A stretch of 64,000 bases of DNA from Arthrobacter sp. efr-133-R2A-120 (GCF_030209835.1 NZ_JARVRF010000018.1:26217-90216), one strand, 5' to 3'; counted from the stretch's first letter, positions 1 through 7,884 are shown. Program-made: numbers and translations. The notes: a model not told the origin generated them from the letters alone.

Positions 1-334
1 TTCTGCGGAAGATCAGGTCATTGCCCCCGGCATTGAGAGTGATCAGATCCGGTTGCAGCGCTAGCGCGGGGCCCACCTGCTCGTCCAGTATTTGATGGAG
101 CAACCGTCCACGGACCGCCAGATTCGCGTAAGCGAAATCTTCGTGTCCGGTGCTCAGTTCTTCCGCGACCCGGTCCGCCCACCCCCGCAGGCCTCCCGGG
201 CTGCGCGGCTCCGGATCTCCCACCCCTTCGGTGAACGAATCACCTAAGGCCACATAACGGCTCCACGGGTGCAGGCGAGCCCCGGAACCAACGGAGCTAC
301 CCTGCGCCGGACTTTCGGCGCTGGGAGCGTTCAT
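1..334 (-). CDS. SGNH/GDSL hydrolase, 3' end outside window
   Basis: The first 111 codons of a reverse-strand gene are present; the end lies beyond base 1. After a short Ser/Gly-rich N-terminus (MNAPSAESPAQG) come the two blocks that define SGNH hydrolases: GDSFTEG (nucleophile Ser, block I) and, near the left edge, NAGGNDL (block III, oxyanion-hole Asn). The C-terminal Asp-x-x-His block is not in view. These enzymes are esterases or lipases of varied substrate. No signal peptide is obvious, so it is probably cytosolic. The ATG at 334 has GGAGG only one base upstream, which is unusually close, so the true start could be slightly different. It is divergent from the alpha/beta hydrolase at 432. 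Family is secure; substrate is unknown. Confidence 0.8.
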   Translation of the reverse strand, partial: MNAPSAESPAQGSSVGSGARLHPWSRYVALGDSFTEGVGDPEPRSPGGLRGWADRVAEELSTGHEDFAYANLAVRGRLLHQILDEQVGPALALQPDLITLNAGGNDLIFRR

Positions 335-431
335 CCCTCCATACTGCTCCTACCGGGCCGAACCCGCCACGGCAGGCTGCGGTCAATAGCTACTGAACTC
401 ACGAGCCGGATGCGCATCCTAGAGTTATCCT

Positions 432-1349
432 GTGAACGTCGAATTGCCCTCGCTGATCGATCCTGACCTGTGGACATTCGTCGATGAGTCCCGCGCCTTC
501 TACGCCCGCAGGCCGTCTGGCCGTGGTCCGGGCAGCCGGGAAGAGCTGCTCGCATTCCGAGCGGCCATGGCAGCACCCGCAGAGTGTGATCCACGGCCAA
601 TCGCAGAGCTGGCTAGCGCACTTGGCCGAAGCGTTCCGGTGCGGATCCACCTGCCGGTCGGCAAGCCGGTGGCGGGCGTGTTCCTGGAAATCCACGGCGG
701 CGGCTTCTACATGGGCTCGGCCGCCGGAAGCGACCTTCGCAACAGGCGGCTCGCGGACGCGCTCGGCATTGCAGTGGTCAGCGTGGATTACCGGCTCGCT
801 CCCGAGCACCCGTGGCCGTCCGCCCCCGACGACTGCGAGACAGCGGCGCTGTGGCTGGTGGAGCACGCCGAAGGCCGTTTTGGCACAGCGAAACTCGCTA
901 TCGGTGGCTTCTCTGCCGGTGCGACGCTGGCGATGGCTACGCTTGTCCGGTTGCGCGACCGCGGGGTCACCGCGTTTAGCGGCGGCGTGCTGCAGTTCGG
1001 CACCTATGACCTCTCCGCGACGACGCCGGCCGGACGCCTCATCGCCGACGAGTATTTTCTTGACGCCTATGCCGGGAACACGCCGGATCGCACACACCCC
1101 GACCTCTCACCACTCTTCGCCGAGCTCGCCGGCCTGCCGCCGATCATGATCGTGATCGGCAGCGAGGACATCCTCCTGGAAGACAATCTCGCCATGGCCG
1201 GACGGATTTCGGACGCCGGTGTCGGGGTCGATCTGCGTATCTATCCCGCCTCCCCTCACGGCTTCACCGGACACGGGACGGGGATGGGCCGGGCCGCCGT
1301 CGGCCACATCGACGCGTGGCTCCGAGCCCGGCTTGGCCCCGAAGCCTGA
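432..1349 (+). CDS. alpha/beta hydrolase, hormone-sensitive-lipase type
   Basis: This 305-residue protein has the hallmarks of the HSL (family IV) esterases: the oxyanion motif HGGGFYMGS near residue 89, the nucleophile elbow GFSAGA near residue 158, and a C-terminal His in SPHGFTGHG. Family members hydrolyse short-chain or aromatic carboxylic esters in the cytosol. It starts with GTG at 432. No ribosome binding site is visible; a TAGAGT element about 8-13 bases upstream looks like a -10 box, so the message may be leaderless. The gene stands alone, divergent from the SGNH hydrolase and 91 bases ahead of the sigma factor gene. Substrate cannot be told from the sequence. Confidence 0.85.
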   Translation: MNVELPSLIDPDLWTFVDESRAFYARRPSGRGPGSREELLAFRAAMAAPAECDPRPIAELASALGRSVPVRIHLPVGKPVAGVFLEIHGGGFYMGSAAGSDLRNRRLADALGIAVVSVDYRLAPEHPWPSAPDDCETAALWLVEHAEGRFGTAKLAIGGFSAGATLAMATLVRLRDRGVTAFSGGVLQFGTYDLSATTPAGRLIADEYFLDAYAGNTPDRTHPDLSPLFAELAGLPPIMIVIGSEDILLEDNLAMAGRISDAGVGVDLRIYPASPHGFTGHGTGMGRAAVGHIDAWLRARLGPEA

Positions 1350-1440
1350 ATGGCTTGACCGGGATGGCCACGAGGGTCGGTTCCCGGCATCAGTTCCCTG
1401 GGCGCGACACACTTGGTCGGGTGGCAGACAGGTATAGAGC

Positions 1441-2007
1441 ATGAGGCAACCTTCCAAAGCTCCTGACCGGGAGCGCACCTTCAGATTGTTGTATGAGTTG
1501 GTCCACCCGGAGCTCATGAGATTTGTTCAGCGCCGCGCCCACCCGGACCACGCCGAAGACGTCGTCGCCGACGCATTCCTTGTCGTGTGGCGACGCCTCG
1601 ATGAGTTGCCGAGCCGCCATGACGACGCGAGAGCATGGATCTTCGGCATCACGCGCAACATTCTTCTAAACACCCACCGGGGCGAACGGCGTCGCCTGGC
1701 GCTTGGTGTCCGTCTCGCAGATGCCGCGGCTCTCGCCTACCTGGACGAGGACGCAGACCCGATCGTGAATCGCATTGACCTGGGCAAAGCATGGTGCGCG
1801 CTTTCCGAGACCCATCAGGAGGCACTGGGCCTTGTTGTCTTCGAAGACCTCAACGCACCACAGGCAGCTGCTGTACTCGGCATCTCACCGGTTGCCTTCC
1901 GTCTTCGACTGAGCCGTGCCCGCCGAGCGCTTCGCCTCCTTCTCGAACACCTACCCCGGCACTCCCGTATACCTGCGGCTTCGTTCGAAAGGACAACCAC
2001 GCCATGA
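1441..2007 (+). CDS. ECF-type RNA polymerase sigma factor
   Basis: The 188-residue protein has a region-2 domain (LMRFVQRRAHPDHAEDVVADAFLVVWRRL, then ARAWIFGITRN) and a region-4 helix-turn-helix (APQAAAVLGISPVAFRLRLSRARRAL), the two-domain layout of extracytoplasmic-function sigma factors. It should direct RNA polymerase to a small set of stress or envelope genes. Its stop overlaps the start of the next gene by four bases (ATGA), which implies translational coupling to the membrane protein at 2004, the likely anti-sigma partner. The ATG has only a weak AGG ahead of it. The inducing signal and the target genes cannot be read from the window. Confidence 0.92.
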   Translation: MRQPSKAPDRERTFRLLYELVHPELMRFVQRRAHPDHAEDVVADAFLVVWRRLDELPSRHDDARAWIFGITRNILLNTHRGERRRLALGVRLADAAALAYLDEDADPIVNRIDLGKAWCALSETHQEALGLVVFEDLNAPQAAAVLGISPVAFRLRLSRARRALRLLLEHLPRHSRIPAASFERTTTP

Positions 2008-2840
2008 CCCGCAATCAAGAGATCGACACTTTACTTCGATCATTGGACGTCGCGGACCACAAGGCCCCCGTCGACAATGAACGGGCCCGTGCCGATCTTC
2101 TCCGCATCTTGTCCACCGACCCGGTGCAGGCGCCATCCCCGGGCCCGTCGACGAAAACCGCTGCCGGCAAGGGTCGTCGTCTTGGAGGTACCGGATGGAC
2201 GGCCCGCAGGGTCGCCGTGGTGGGAGGAATGGTGGCGGTAGTCACCGCAGGCCTGGTTGTCCTGCCGTCCTTGTCAGGCGGGGACCCGGCGTTTGCCAGC
2301 TGGACCCCCGCTCCTGCCGGCATGACTGAGACTGAACGTAACAGTGCAGCCGCCGAGTGCCGTGCGTCCAAGAAGAATGTGGGGGGTGGAATGTACGCGG
2401 ACGACGTCGACTCGGCTGCGGTGGCGATTGCCGAGCGGCGCGGCGTGTGGACCACGGTGGTGCTCACGGGTGAGGACGGGTTCTCGGCCCTGTGTATTAC
2501 TGATGACGCCGTCAGTCTTTTCGGTAAGGGAATGATCGGCTCGGTAGGAAAGTCAACCGCTCACCCGGTTCCGGGCCCTCGCGGGTTAACGGCCACGGCT
2601 CTGGGGACGGGAACGATGAGCGCAGGCGACATTTCCATCGCGGCCGGCGACGCGGGCTCTGACATTCTCGCAGTCGTCTACAGGAGCCGGACCCGTGGGG
2701 ACGTGACAGCGACCGTGTCCCGGGGACACTTCGCTCTGTGGTTGCCAGGAGACGAACTGCGGAACGCGTCGAGCGACGGCGTCGAGGTCGAAGTGAGCTA
2801 TGAGGACGGCACCACGGGAACGAGTCGTCTAACCCTTTGA
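2004..2840 (+). CDS. putative anti-sigma factor, single-pass membrane protein
   Basis: The 278-residue protein has a cytosolic N-terminus of about 70 residues, one membrane segment (VAVVGGMVAVVTAGLVVLPS) near residues 73-92, and an outside domain of about 185 residues. Translational coupling to the ECF sigma gene, with an ATGA overlap, makes an anti-sigma role likely. However, the N-terminus lacks the His-x3-Cys-x2-Cys zinc motif of ZAS-type anti-sigma factors, so the role is inferred from position and topology. The outer domain holds two cysteines (AECRAS and ALCITD) that could form a disulfide; it resembles no family I recognise. It is a short distance upstream of, but apparently separate from, the acyl-CoA dehydrogenase unit. 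Confidence 0.7.
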   Translation: MTRNQEIDTLLRSLDVADHKAPVDNERARADLLRILSTDPVQAPSPGPSTKTAAGKGRRLGGTGWTARRVAVVGGMVAVVTAGLVVLPSLSGGDPAFASWTPAPAGMTETERNSAAAECRASKKNVGGGMYADDVDSAAVAIAERRGVWTTVVLTGEDGFSALCITDDAVSLFGKGMIGSVGKSTAHPVPGPRGLTATALGTGTMSAGDISIAAGDAGSDILAVVYRSRTRGDVTATVSRGHFALWLPGDELRNASSDGVEVEVSYEDGTTGTSRLTL

Positions 2841-2920
2841 AACAACAAGACACAGGGGGCTGCCTTGCGCACAAGGAGCCCGGGATGCCTGGTTGCTTGT
2901 CTGGAGGTCCGCGGTTACTG

Positions 2921-2942
2921 TAAGTTACTCATCAGTAACTTA
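2921..2942. promoter_or_regulatory. palindromic operator, AGTTA-N8-TAACT class
   Basis: A perfect inverted repeat with 9-base arms (TAAGTTACT and AGTAACTTA) and a 4-base spacer ends 14 bases before the ATG at 2957. Its core, GTTA-N8-TAAC, is the same as in the two palindromes at 22357 and 22383 beside the TetR gene. This suggests a binding site for that regulator. The palindrome is seen; the binding protein is inferred. Confidence 0.7.
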
Positions 2943-2956
2943 TGCGAAGGAGCGCC

Positions 2957-4147
2957 ATGTCCAAGGCAGCAATCGATCTTGAGAATCTCCCATACGCCGA
3001 CGGTGACTTCTACGGCTTTGAGCAATTGCTCACGGGCAAGGAGCAAGACCGGCTGGCTGAGATCCGGGCCTTCCTTTCCCGTGAGGTCAAGCCGATTGCC
3101 GTCGATTGCTGGAACCGCGGGGAATTCCCCATGGACCTGATTCCCAAACTGGCTGAGATTGACCTGGTCAGTCCGGTAAGCCGGCAAGGCTATTCCAACG
3201 TGTTCGCCGGCCTTGTCCACGCAGAGGCAACCCGCGCCGATGCCTCAATTGCCACGTTCATGGGCGTTCACGACGGCTTGTTCACCGGTTCCATCGAGGC
3301 GTTGGCATCCCAAGAGCAACAGGATGCCTGGCTGCCGGACATTTACTCCCTCAAGAAAATCGGCGCCTTTGGACTTACGGAACCATTGGGCGGCTCGGAC
3401 GTCGCAGGCGGCACCAGGACCACGGCGCGCCGCGAAGGCGGCAACTGGATCCTCAACGGGGCCAAGCGCTGGATCGGCAATGCCACCTTCTCGGACTGGG
3501 TTGCGATCTTCGCCCGCGACCTCGGCGACGACCAGGTCAAGGGCTTCCTGGTGGACACAAGCCTCCCTGGATTCAAGGCAAGCAAGATCGAAAACAAGAT
3601 CTCGCTGCGGACCGTCCAGAATGCCGACATCACCCTCGAAAACGTGGTGGTCCCGGACTTCTTCAAACTGGCCAATGCCAACAGCTTCAGGGATACCAAC
3701 AAGGTCCTCAAAGTCACGCGGCTTTCGGTTGCGTGGCAGGCTGTAGGCCAGCAGCTCGCAGCGTTTGACGTCGCCCGCCGCTATGCGGTTGAACGGATGC
3801 AGTTCGGGAGGCCCCTGGCATCGTTCCAGTTGGTGCAGCAGCAACTCGTGCAGATCCTGGGCAACACCGTCAGCTCCATGGGCATGATGGTGCGTCTCGC
3901 GCAGCTTGAGGACGCGGGGGTGGCCAAGGACGAGCAATCCGCGCTGGCGAAAGCATTCACCACGGCCCGCATGCGAGAAAGCGTTGCCCTGGGCCGCGGC
4001 ATCCTGGGCGGCAACGGCATTGTCACGGACTACGAGATGGCCAAGATCTTCGCCGACGCCGAGGCCATCTACTCCTACGAAGGCACCCACGAAATCAACA
4101 CCCTTGTCACCGGGCGGGCCATCACGGGGATTTCCGCCATCGTCTAG
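2957..4147 (+). CDS. acyl-CoA dehydrogenase, glutaryl-CoA dehydrogenase-like
   Basis: This 396-residue flavoprotein has the acyl-CoA dehydrogenase fold: the FAD/substrate loop GAFGLTEPLGGSDVAGG, the helix RRYAVERMQFGRPLASFQLVQ, and the C-terminal SYEGTHEINTLVTGRAITG. That last block, with the catalytic Glu in YEGTHEI, is characteristic of the glutaryl-CoA dehydrogenase branch, which oxidises and decarboxylates glutaryl-CoA from lysine or tryptophan breakdown. The ATG at 2957 was chosen because GAAGGAG lies at 2946-2952. A TetR-type palindrome sits just upstream. The gene is monocistronic and convergent with the M23 peptidase gene. The substrate could be another acyl-CoA; glutaryl-CoA is the best guess. 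Confidence 0.88.
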   Translation: MSKAAIDLENLPYADGDFYGFEQLLTGKEQDRLAEIRAFLSREVKPIAVDCWNRGEFPMDLIPKLAEIDLVSPVSRQGYSNVFAGLVHAEATRADASIATFMGVHDGLFTGSIEALASQEQQDAWLPDIYSLKKIGAFGLTEPLGGSDVAGGTRTTARREGGNWILNGAKRWIGNATFSDWVAIFARDLGDDQVKGFLVDTSLPGFKASKIENKISLRTVQNADITLENVVVPDFFKLANANSFRDTNKVLKVTRLSVAWQAVGQQLAAFDVARRYAVERMQFGRPLASFQLVQQQLVQILGNTVSSMGMMVRLAQLEDAGVAKDEQSALAKAFTTARMRESVALGRGILGGNGIVTDYEMAKIFADAEAIYSYEGTHEINTLVTGRAITGISAIV

Positions 4148-4693
4148 CGCCAGCACATCGTCTAGGGGCAACACATCGTCCAGGGGCAGCAATACGGATG
4201 GCCGGAGATCCGTGACGAAGGCAAGCGGGTTGACATACTCATCCCCGTGCCGGACTCCCCAGTGAAGGCACGGTGATCCCGCGCAGTGGCCGACCCTCAC
4301 TGCGCCGACGGCTTGTCCTTTGTTCACCGTGGCCCCCTCTGCGAGGTCGCTGTCCACTGGCTCAAAGCTGCTCCGCAGTCCGCCCCCGTGGTCGATGGTG
4401 ATCACCGGCCGGTCCACCACGACGCCTACGAAGCTCACGGTGCCGTCGGCGGGCGCGGCGACCGTGACGCCGTCGTCGGCTGCTTGCAGATCCACGCCGC
4501 GGTGCCCACTCAGCCACGGCTTGTCCGGAGGGGCGAAACCGCGCAGGACGGCGGGCTTGGGGGAGAGCGGCCACGCCCAGTCCGGGCGGATGCCGGGCGG
4601 GTTGGGTGCGCCCGGAGGCGGCGATGCCACGGCAGGCGGCGCGCCCAGGGCAACGAGCAATAGAACGTTGGCCAGGAGATGTGCGGTTCTCAT
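3245..4693 (-). CDS. secreted M23-family metallopeptidase, abnormal 3' extension
   Basis: The recognisable protein occupies roughly 4693 to 4190: a signal peptide (MRTAHLLANVLLLVALGAPPAVAS), then an M23 (LytM-type) domain with SGHRGVDL (zinc ligands His and Asp), DGTVSFVGVVVDRPVITIDHGGG and PCLHWGVRHGDEYVNPLAF. M23 enzymes cut peptidoglycan cross-links outside the cell. The usual HxH motif reads C-x-H here, so activity is uncertain. Related proteins would be expected to end soon after this point. Instead the frame runs through the 18-base repeats and on for about 900 bases antisense to the acyl-CoA dehydrogenase gene before a stop at 3245. The extension is probably not a domain; it reflects a lost stop or an open antisense frame. 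Confidence 0.55.
   Translation of the reverse strand: MRTAHLLANVLLLVALGAPPAVASPPPGAPNPPGIRPDWAWPLSPKPAVLRGFAPPDKPWLSGHRGVDLQAADDGVTVAAPADGTVSFVGVVVDRPVITIDHGGGLRSSFEPVDSDLAEGATVNKGQAVGAVRVGHCAGSPCLHWGVRHGDEYVNPLAFVTDLRPSVLLPLDDVLPLDDVLALDDGGNPRDGPPGDKGVDFVGAFVGVDGLGVGEDLGHLVVRDNAVAAQDAAAQGNAFSHAGRGECFRQRGLLVLGHPRVLKLRETHHHAHGADGVAQDLHELLLHQLERCQGPPELHPFNRIAAGDVKRCELLAYSLPRNRKPRDFEDLVGIPEAVGIGQFEEVRDHHVFEGDVGILDGPQRDLVFDLACLESREACVHQEALDLVVAEVAGEDRNPVREGGIADPALGPVEDPVAAFAARRGPGAACDVRAAQWFRKSKGADFLEGVNVRQPGILLLLGCQRLDGTGEQAVVNAHERGN
4138..4191. repeat. three 18-base tandem repeats at a convergent gene junction
   Basis: Three near-identical 18-base units (4138-4155, 4156-4173, 4174-4191) share the pattern CATCGTCYAGSGSCARCA. 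The first contains the stop codon of the acyl-CoA dehydrogenase gene and the second repeats that TAG in frame. On the reverse strand the units encode a PLDDVL hexapeptide repeat in the M23 peptidase frame. They look like recent slippage duplications. Confidence 0.85.
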
Positions 4694-5060
4694 GGAACCA
4701 GCCTTCGTTGGCGCTGCAGATCCCGAAAGCCTCCAGTGCGGCTATGTGGAAAACGATGCGGGAAACCTGCCGAAGGCGAGAGGCTGAACCCGGGGCTTAA
4801 GCGGTCATGAGGTCGAAGGCGCTGTAGTACACTTGGTGGAGCAGTTTGCTGTGCCCTCAGGCTTGTTCAGAAGCGCTTCTCATTCAGTTGCGCGGGGGCT
4901 CCAGGCTGACTACGCGTATCCAACCCTCCAATTGCGAATCCTCGTGGATTCAGTGCTGCGGAGGATTGTGCCTCTTGCGGTCCGGCGAGTCATTGGCCGG
5001 ATGAGAAGTGCAATGGATGCCAGGAGCCAAGGCCCGTTCGGGTCCGGCTAATTAACCGTC
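4694..5060. other. intergenic region upstream of rpsB, no gene recognised
   Basis: This stretch between the divergent M23 and rpsB genes holds no convincing coding frame or tRNA. It does contain small hairpins: GAATCC-TCGT-GGATTC at 4936-4951 and CCGGC-N9-GCCGG just after 4980. It probably carries the promoter or promoters and a long 5' leader of the rpsB-tsf unit. I cannot place a -10/-35 pair with confidence. Confidence 0.5.
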
Positions 5061-5067
5061 AACTATT

Positions 5068-5121
5068 GGCAGGGTAAGAGCGGCCCGTGTGGCTCTCTCA
5101 TGAATGACCTGCCGGAAGGAG
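5068..5121 (+). promoter_or_regulatory. structured leader in front of rpsB
   Basis: Two nested stems are visible: outer GGCAGG (5068-5073) with CCTGCC (5108-5113), and inner AGAGC (5077-5081) with GCTCT (5092-5096). The outer stem ends directly at the ribosome binding site GGAAGGAG (5114-5121), seven bases before the rpsB ATG. That arrangement suits translational autoregulation by ribosomal protein S2, which is known for rpsB-tsf in enterobacteria. A role here is inferred. Confidence 0.5.
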
Positions 5122-5128
5122 CGTCGGC

Positions 5129-5992
5129 ATGCCCGTCGTAACTATGCGCCAGCTGCTTGACAGCGGCGTCCACTTTGGACACCAGACCCGTCGTTGGAAC
5201 CCGAAGATGAAGCGATTTATCTTCACGGAGCGCAACGGCATCTACATCATTGACCTTCAGCAGTCGCTGTCCTACATCGACCGCGCTTTCGAGTTCGTCA
5301 AGGCCACTGTCGCCCACGGCGGCACCGTCCTGTTCGTCGGCACCAAGAAGCAGGCTCAGGAAGCAATCGCTGAGCAGGCTACCCGTGTTGGCCAGCCGTA
5401 CGTCAACCAGCGTTGGTTGGGCGGTATGCTCACCAACTTCCAGACCGTCGCCAAGCGCATCCAGCGCATGAAGGAACTCGAAGAGATCAACTTCGAGGAC
5501 GTCGCAGGCTCGGGCTACACCAAGAAGGAGCTCCTGCTCCTCAAGCGTGAACTCACCAAGCTGGAAACCAACCTCGGTGGTATCCGCAACCTGACCAAGG
5601 CTCCTTCCGTTCTGTGGGTTGTTGACACGAAGAAGGAACACCTGGCTGTTGACGAAGCCAAGAAGCTGAACATCCCGGTTGTTGCCATCCTGGACACCAA
5701 CTGCGACCCCGACGAAGTTGACTTCCCGATCCCGGGTAACGACGACGCCATCCGCTCCGTAAACCTGCTGACCCGCGTGGTTGCCGACGCCGTTGCTGAG
5801 GGCCTCATCGCCCGTAACCAGCGCGCAACCGGTGCTGCAGAGGCCCCGGAAGAGCCGCTGGCTGAGTGGGAGCGCGAGCTCCTCGAGGGTAGCAAGGCCG
5901 AAGCTGCTGAAGCTCCGGCTGCAGAAGCTGTCGAAGCCCCGGCCGCCGAGGCCACGGAAGCTGCTGCCGGCGAAGCCGAAGCAGACAAGTAA
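5129..5992 (+). CDS. rpsB: 30S ribosomal protein S2
   Basis: The 287-residue protein begins [27 protein letters not shown], the S2 signature, and continues with [24 protein letters not shown] and [20 protein letters not shown]2 joins the 30S subunit late in assembly and binds near the anti-Shine-Dalgarno region with S1 and S18. The C-terminal 45 residues are an Ala/Glu-rich low-complexity tail ([15 protein letters not shown]), common in high-GC actinomycetes. The ATG at 5129 has a strong GGAAGGAG site. It is followed by a large hairpin and then tsf, the conserved order in bacteria. Confidence 0.98.
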   Translation: MPVVTMRQLLDSGVHFGHQTRRWNPKMKRFIFTERNGIYIIDLQQSLSYIDRAFEFVKATVAHGGTVLFVGTKKQAQEAIAEQATRVGQPYVNQRWLGGMLTNFQTVAKRIQRMKELEEINFEDVAGSGYTKKELLLLKRELTKLETNLGGIRNLTKAPSVLWVVDTKKEHLAVDEAKKLNIPVVAILDTNCDPDEVDFPIPGNDDAIRSVNLLTRVVADAVAEGLIARNQRATGAAEAPEEPLAEWERELLEGSKAEAAEAPAAEAVEAPAAEATEAAAGEAEADK

Positions 5993-6032
5993 ATCCGGAC
6001 CTTTCCTGCGCCGGATTTCGGCGCGGGGAGCT

Positions 6033-6077
6033 ACTGACAGGATGGCGGCCCACTCGGTGGGCTGCCGTCCTGTCAGT
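6033..6077 (+). terminator. long hairpin between rpsB and tsf
   Basis: A 21-base-pair stem (left arm 6033-6053, right arm 6057-6077) closes on a three-base loop, with only two G-U wobbles. There is no run of T after it. It may act as a partial terminator, a processing site or an mRNA stabiliser that sets the ratio of S2 to EF-Ts. Confidence 0.7.
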
Positions 6078-6113
6078 CCGTAAACACATAAATTTCTAGA
6101 CAGAGGGGTTCAC

Positions 6114-6950
6114 ATGGCGAACTACACTGCTGCTGACATCAAGGCCCTGCGCGAGCGCACCGGCGCCGGCATGATGGACGTCAAGAAGGCTCTTGACGAG
6201 GCCAACGGCGACGCCGAGAAGGCCATCGAGATCATCCGCATCAAGGGCCTCAAGGGCGCTACCAAGCGCGAAGGCCGCTCCACCGCCGAGGGCCTGGTTG
6301 CAGCCAAGGTCACCGACGGCGTGGGCGTAATGATCGAGGTCAACTGCGAGACCGACTTCGTCGCCAAGGCTGACAAGTTCATCCAGCTGGCAGACAAGGT
6401 CCTGGCCGTCGCCGTCGAGTCCGGCGCTGCCGACCTCGAGACCCTGCTGGCCATCGACGTCGACGGCAAGCCCCTTTCCGAGGTTGTCGTCGAAGAAGGT
6501 GCCGTTCTCGGCGAAAAGGTTGTTGTCCGCCGCATCGCCCGCATTGAAGGCGGCACGGTTGACGCTTACCTGCACAAGACCTCCAAGGACCTCCCGGCCC
6601 AGGTCGGCGTCCTGTTCGCCGTTGAGGGCGAGGGCGACGCCGCTGCTACCGCAGCCCACGACGTTGCCGTCCACGTTGCAGCCATGGCCCCGAACTACCT
6701 GAGCCGCGAAGACGTCCCGGCCGAACTGGTCGAGTCCGAGCGCCGCATCGCCGAAGAGACCGCCAAGGCCGAAGGCAAGCCGGAAGCCGCTCTCACCAAG
6801 ATCGTCGAAGGCCGCGTCACGGGCTTCTACAAGGGCGAAGTTCTCCTTGACCAGGCATTCGCCAAGGACTCCAAGAAGACCGTTGCACAGGTTCTCGAAG
6901 AGGCCGGCGTCAAGGCAACCGCAGTTGCCCGTTTCCGCGTCGGAAACTAG
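6114..6950 (+). CDS. tsf: translation elongation factor Ts
   Basis: The 278-residue protein starts [27 protein letters not shown], the N-terminal UBA-like domain of EF-Ts, and carries the TDFVAK motif ([12 protein letters not shown]) that inserts into EF-Tu to expel GDP. It ends [21 protein letters not shown]-Ts recycles EF-Tu-GDP to EF-Tu-GTP during translation. The ATG at 6114 is preceded by AGAGGGG. It follows rpsB after a strong hairpin and is closed by an intrinsic terminator at 6961, so rpsB-tsf forms a unit separate from pyrH-frr. Confidence 0.98.
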   Translation: MANYTAADIKALRERTGAGMMDVKKALDEANGDAEKAIEIIRIKGLKGATKREGRSTAEGLVAAKVTDGVGVMIEVNCETDFVAKADKFIQLADKVLAVAVESGAADLETLLAIDVDGKPLSEVVVEEGAVLGEKVVVRRIARIEGGTVDAYLHKTSKDLPAQVGVLFAVEGEGDAAATAAHDVAVHVAAMAPNYLSREDVPAELVESERRIAEETAKAEGKPEAALTKIVEGRVTGFYKGEVLLDQAFAKDSKKTVAQVLEEAGVKATAVARFRVGN

Positions 6951-6960
6951 TTAGACATAC

Positions 6961-6994
6961 AAAAGGGGTGGTCACTTCGGTGGCCGCCCCTTTT
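6961..6994 (+). terminator. intrinsic terminator after tsf
   Basis: A 15-base stem from AAAAGGGGTGG to CCGCCCCTTTT closes on a TTCG tetraloop (6976-6979) and ends in a T run. It follows the tsf stop by eleven bases. Confidence 0.9.
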
Positions 6995-7096
6995 GCATGC
7001 AACGGCAGGCCCGCAACGAGCGCATCTACAGCCGGCAGCTTTCTGCCCGGCCCCCAGCAAGATAATCTAGCCAGAGTCCATAAACGGGAAGGCACC

Positions 7097-7834
7097 ATGG
7101 AAACCGAGAACACTGCAATCCATCCGGAGAAGACCCGTCGTCGTGTGCTGCTGAAGCTGTCCGGCGAGGTCATCGGCGGCGGAAAGCTTGGTGTGGACCC
7201 GGAAACCGTCCGCGCCATCGCCAAGCAGATCGCCGCTGCGGTTTCCGAGGTCGAGGTGGCAATCGTCGTCGGCGGCGGTAACTTCTTCCGCGGCGCCGAA
7301 CTGTCCCAGAGCGGCATGGACCGCTCCCGCGCCGACTACATGGGAATGCTCGGCACTGTCATGAACTGCCTGGCCCTGCAGGACTTCCTGGAGCAAGCGG
7401 GCGTCGAGACCCGCGTCCAGAGCGCCATCACCATGGGACAGGTAGCCGAGGCCTACATTCCGCGCCGTGCCATCCGCCACATGGAAAAGGGCCGCGTTGT
7501 CATCTTCGGCGCAGGCGCAGGCCTTCCGTACTTCTCCACCGACACCGTGGCCGCCCAGCGCGCACTCGAAGTGCATGCCGACGTCGTGCTCATGGCAAAG
7601 AGCGGTGTGGACGGCGTCTACACCGCGGACCCCAAGAAGGATCCCACGGCTGAGAAGCTCGAAAAGCTCAGCTACGACGAAGCCCTGCGCCGTGACATCC
7701 GCGTCATGGACCAGACCGCCATGACCATGTGCAAGGACAACGATTTGTCCATGGTTGTCTTCGGCATGGAAGGCGAAGGGAACGTCACCCGGGCCATCCT
7801 CGGCGAAAAGCTGGGCACCCTGGTCACCCCCTAG
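7097..7834 (+). CDS. pyrH: uridylate kinase
   Basis: The 245-residue protein belongs to the amino-acid-kinase fold UMP kinases, which phosphorylate UMP to UDP for pyrimidine nucleotide supply. Visible motifs are [16 protein letters not shown] (phosphate-binding), [33 protein letters not shown] and [20 protein letters not shown]. The frame is open further upstream, but the ATG at 7097 is the start, with GGGAAGG eight bases before it and a terminator between it and tsf. The order pyrH-frr-cdsA is conserved. Bacterial UMP kinase is hexameric and regulated by GTP and UTP. Confidence 0.97.
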   Translation: METENTAIHPEKTRRRVLLKLSGEVIGGGKLGVDPETVRAIAKQIAAAVSEVEVAIVVGGGNFFRGAELSQSGMDRSRADYMGMLGTVMNCLALQDFLEQAGVETRVQSAITMGQVAEAYIPRRAIRHMEKGRVVIFGAGAGLPYFSTDTVAAQRALEVHADVVLMAKSGVDGVYTADPKKDPTAEKLEKLSYDEALRRDIRVMDQTAMTMCKDNDLSMVVFGMEGEGNVTRAILGEKLGTLVTP

Positions 7835-7860
7835 CAAGGGCTAGGATATTTCTAGGACTC

Positions 7861-7884
7861 TTCCGCCCGCAGGGGCGGAAATTT
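7861..7884 (+). terminator. terminator-like hairpin between pyrH and frr
   Basis: TTCCGCCC (7861-7868) pairs with GGGCGGAA (7873-7880) around a GCAG loop and is followed by ATTTATT. The T run is weak, so it probably attenuates rather than stops transcription into frr. Confidence 0.6.

Noticed and set aside
4833..5051. A 72-codon forward frame upstream of rpsB
   Set aside because: No ribosome binding site, no domain and unusual codon choice for this genome; the region is more likely promoter and leader.
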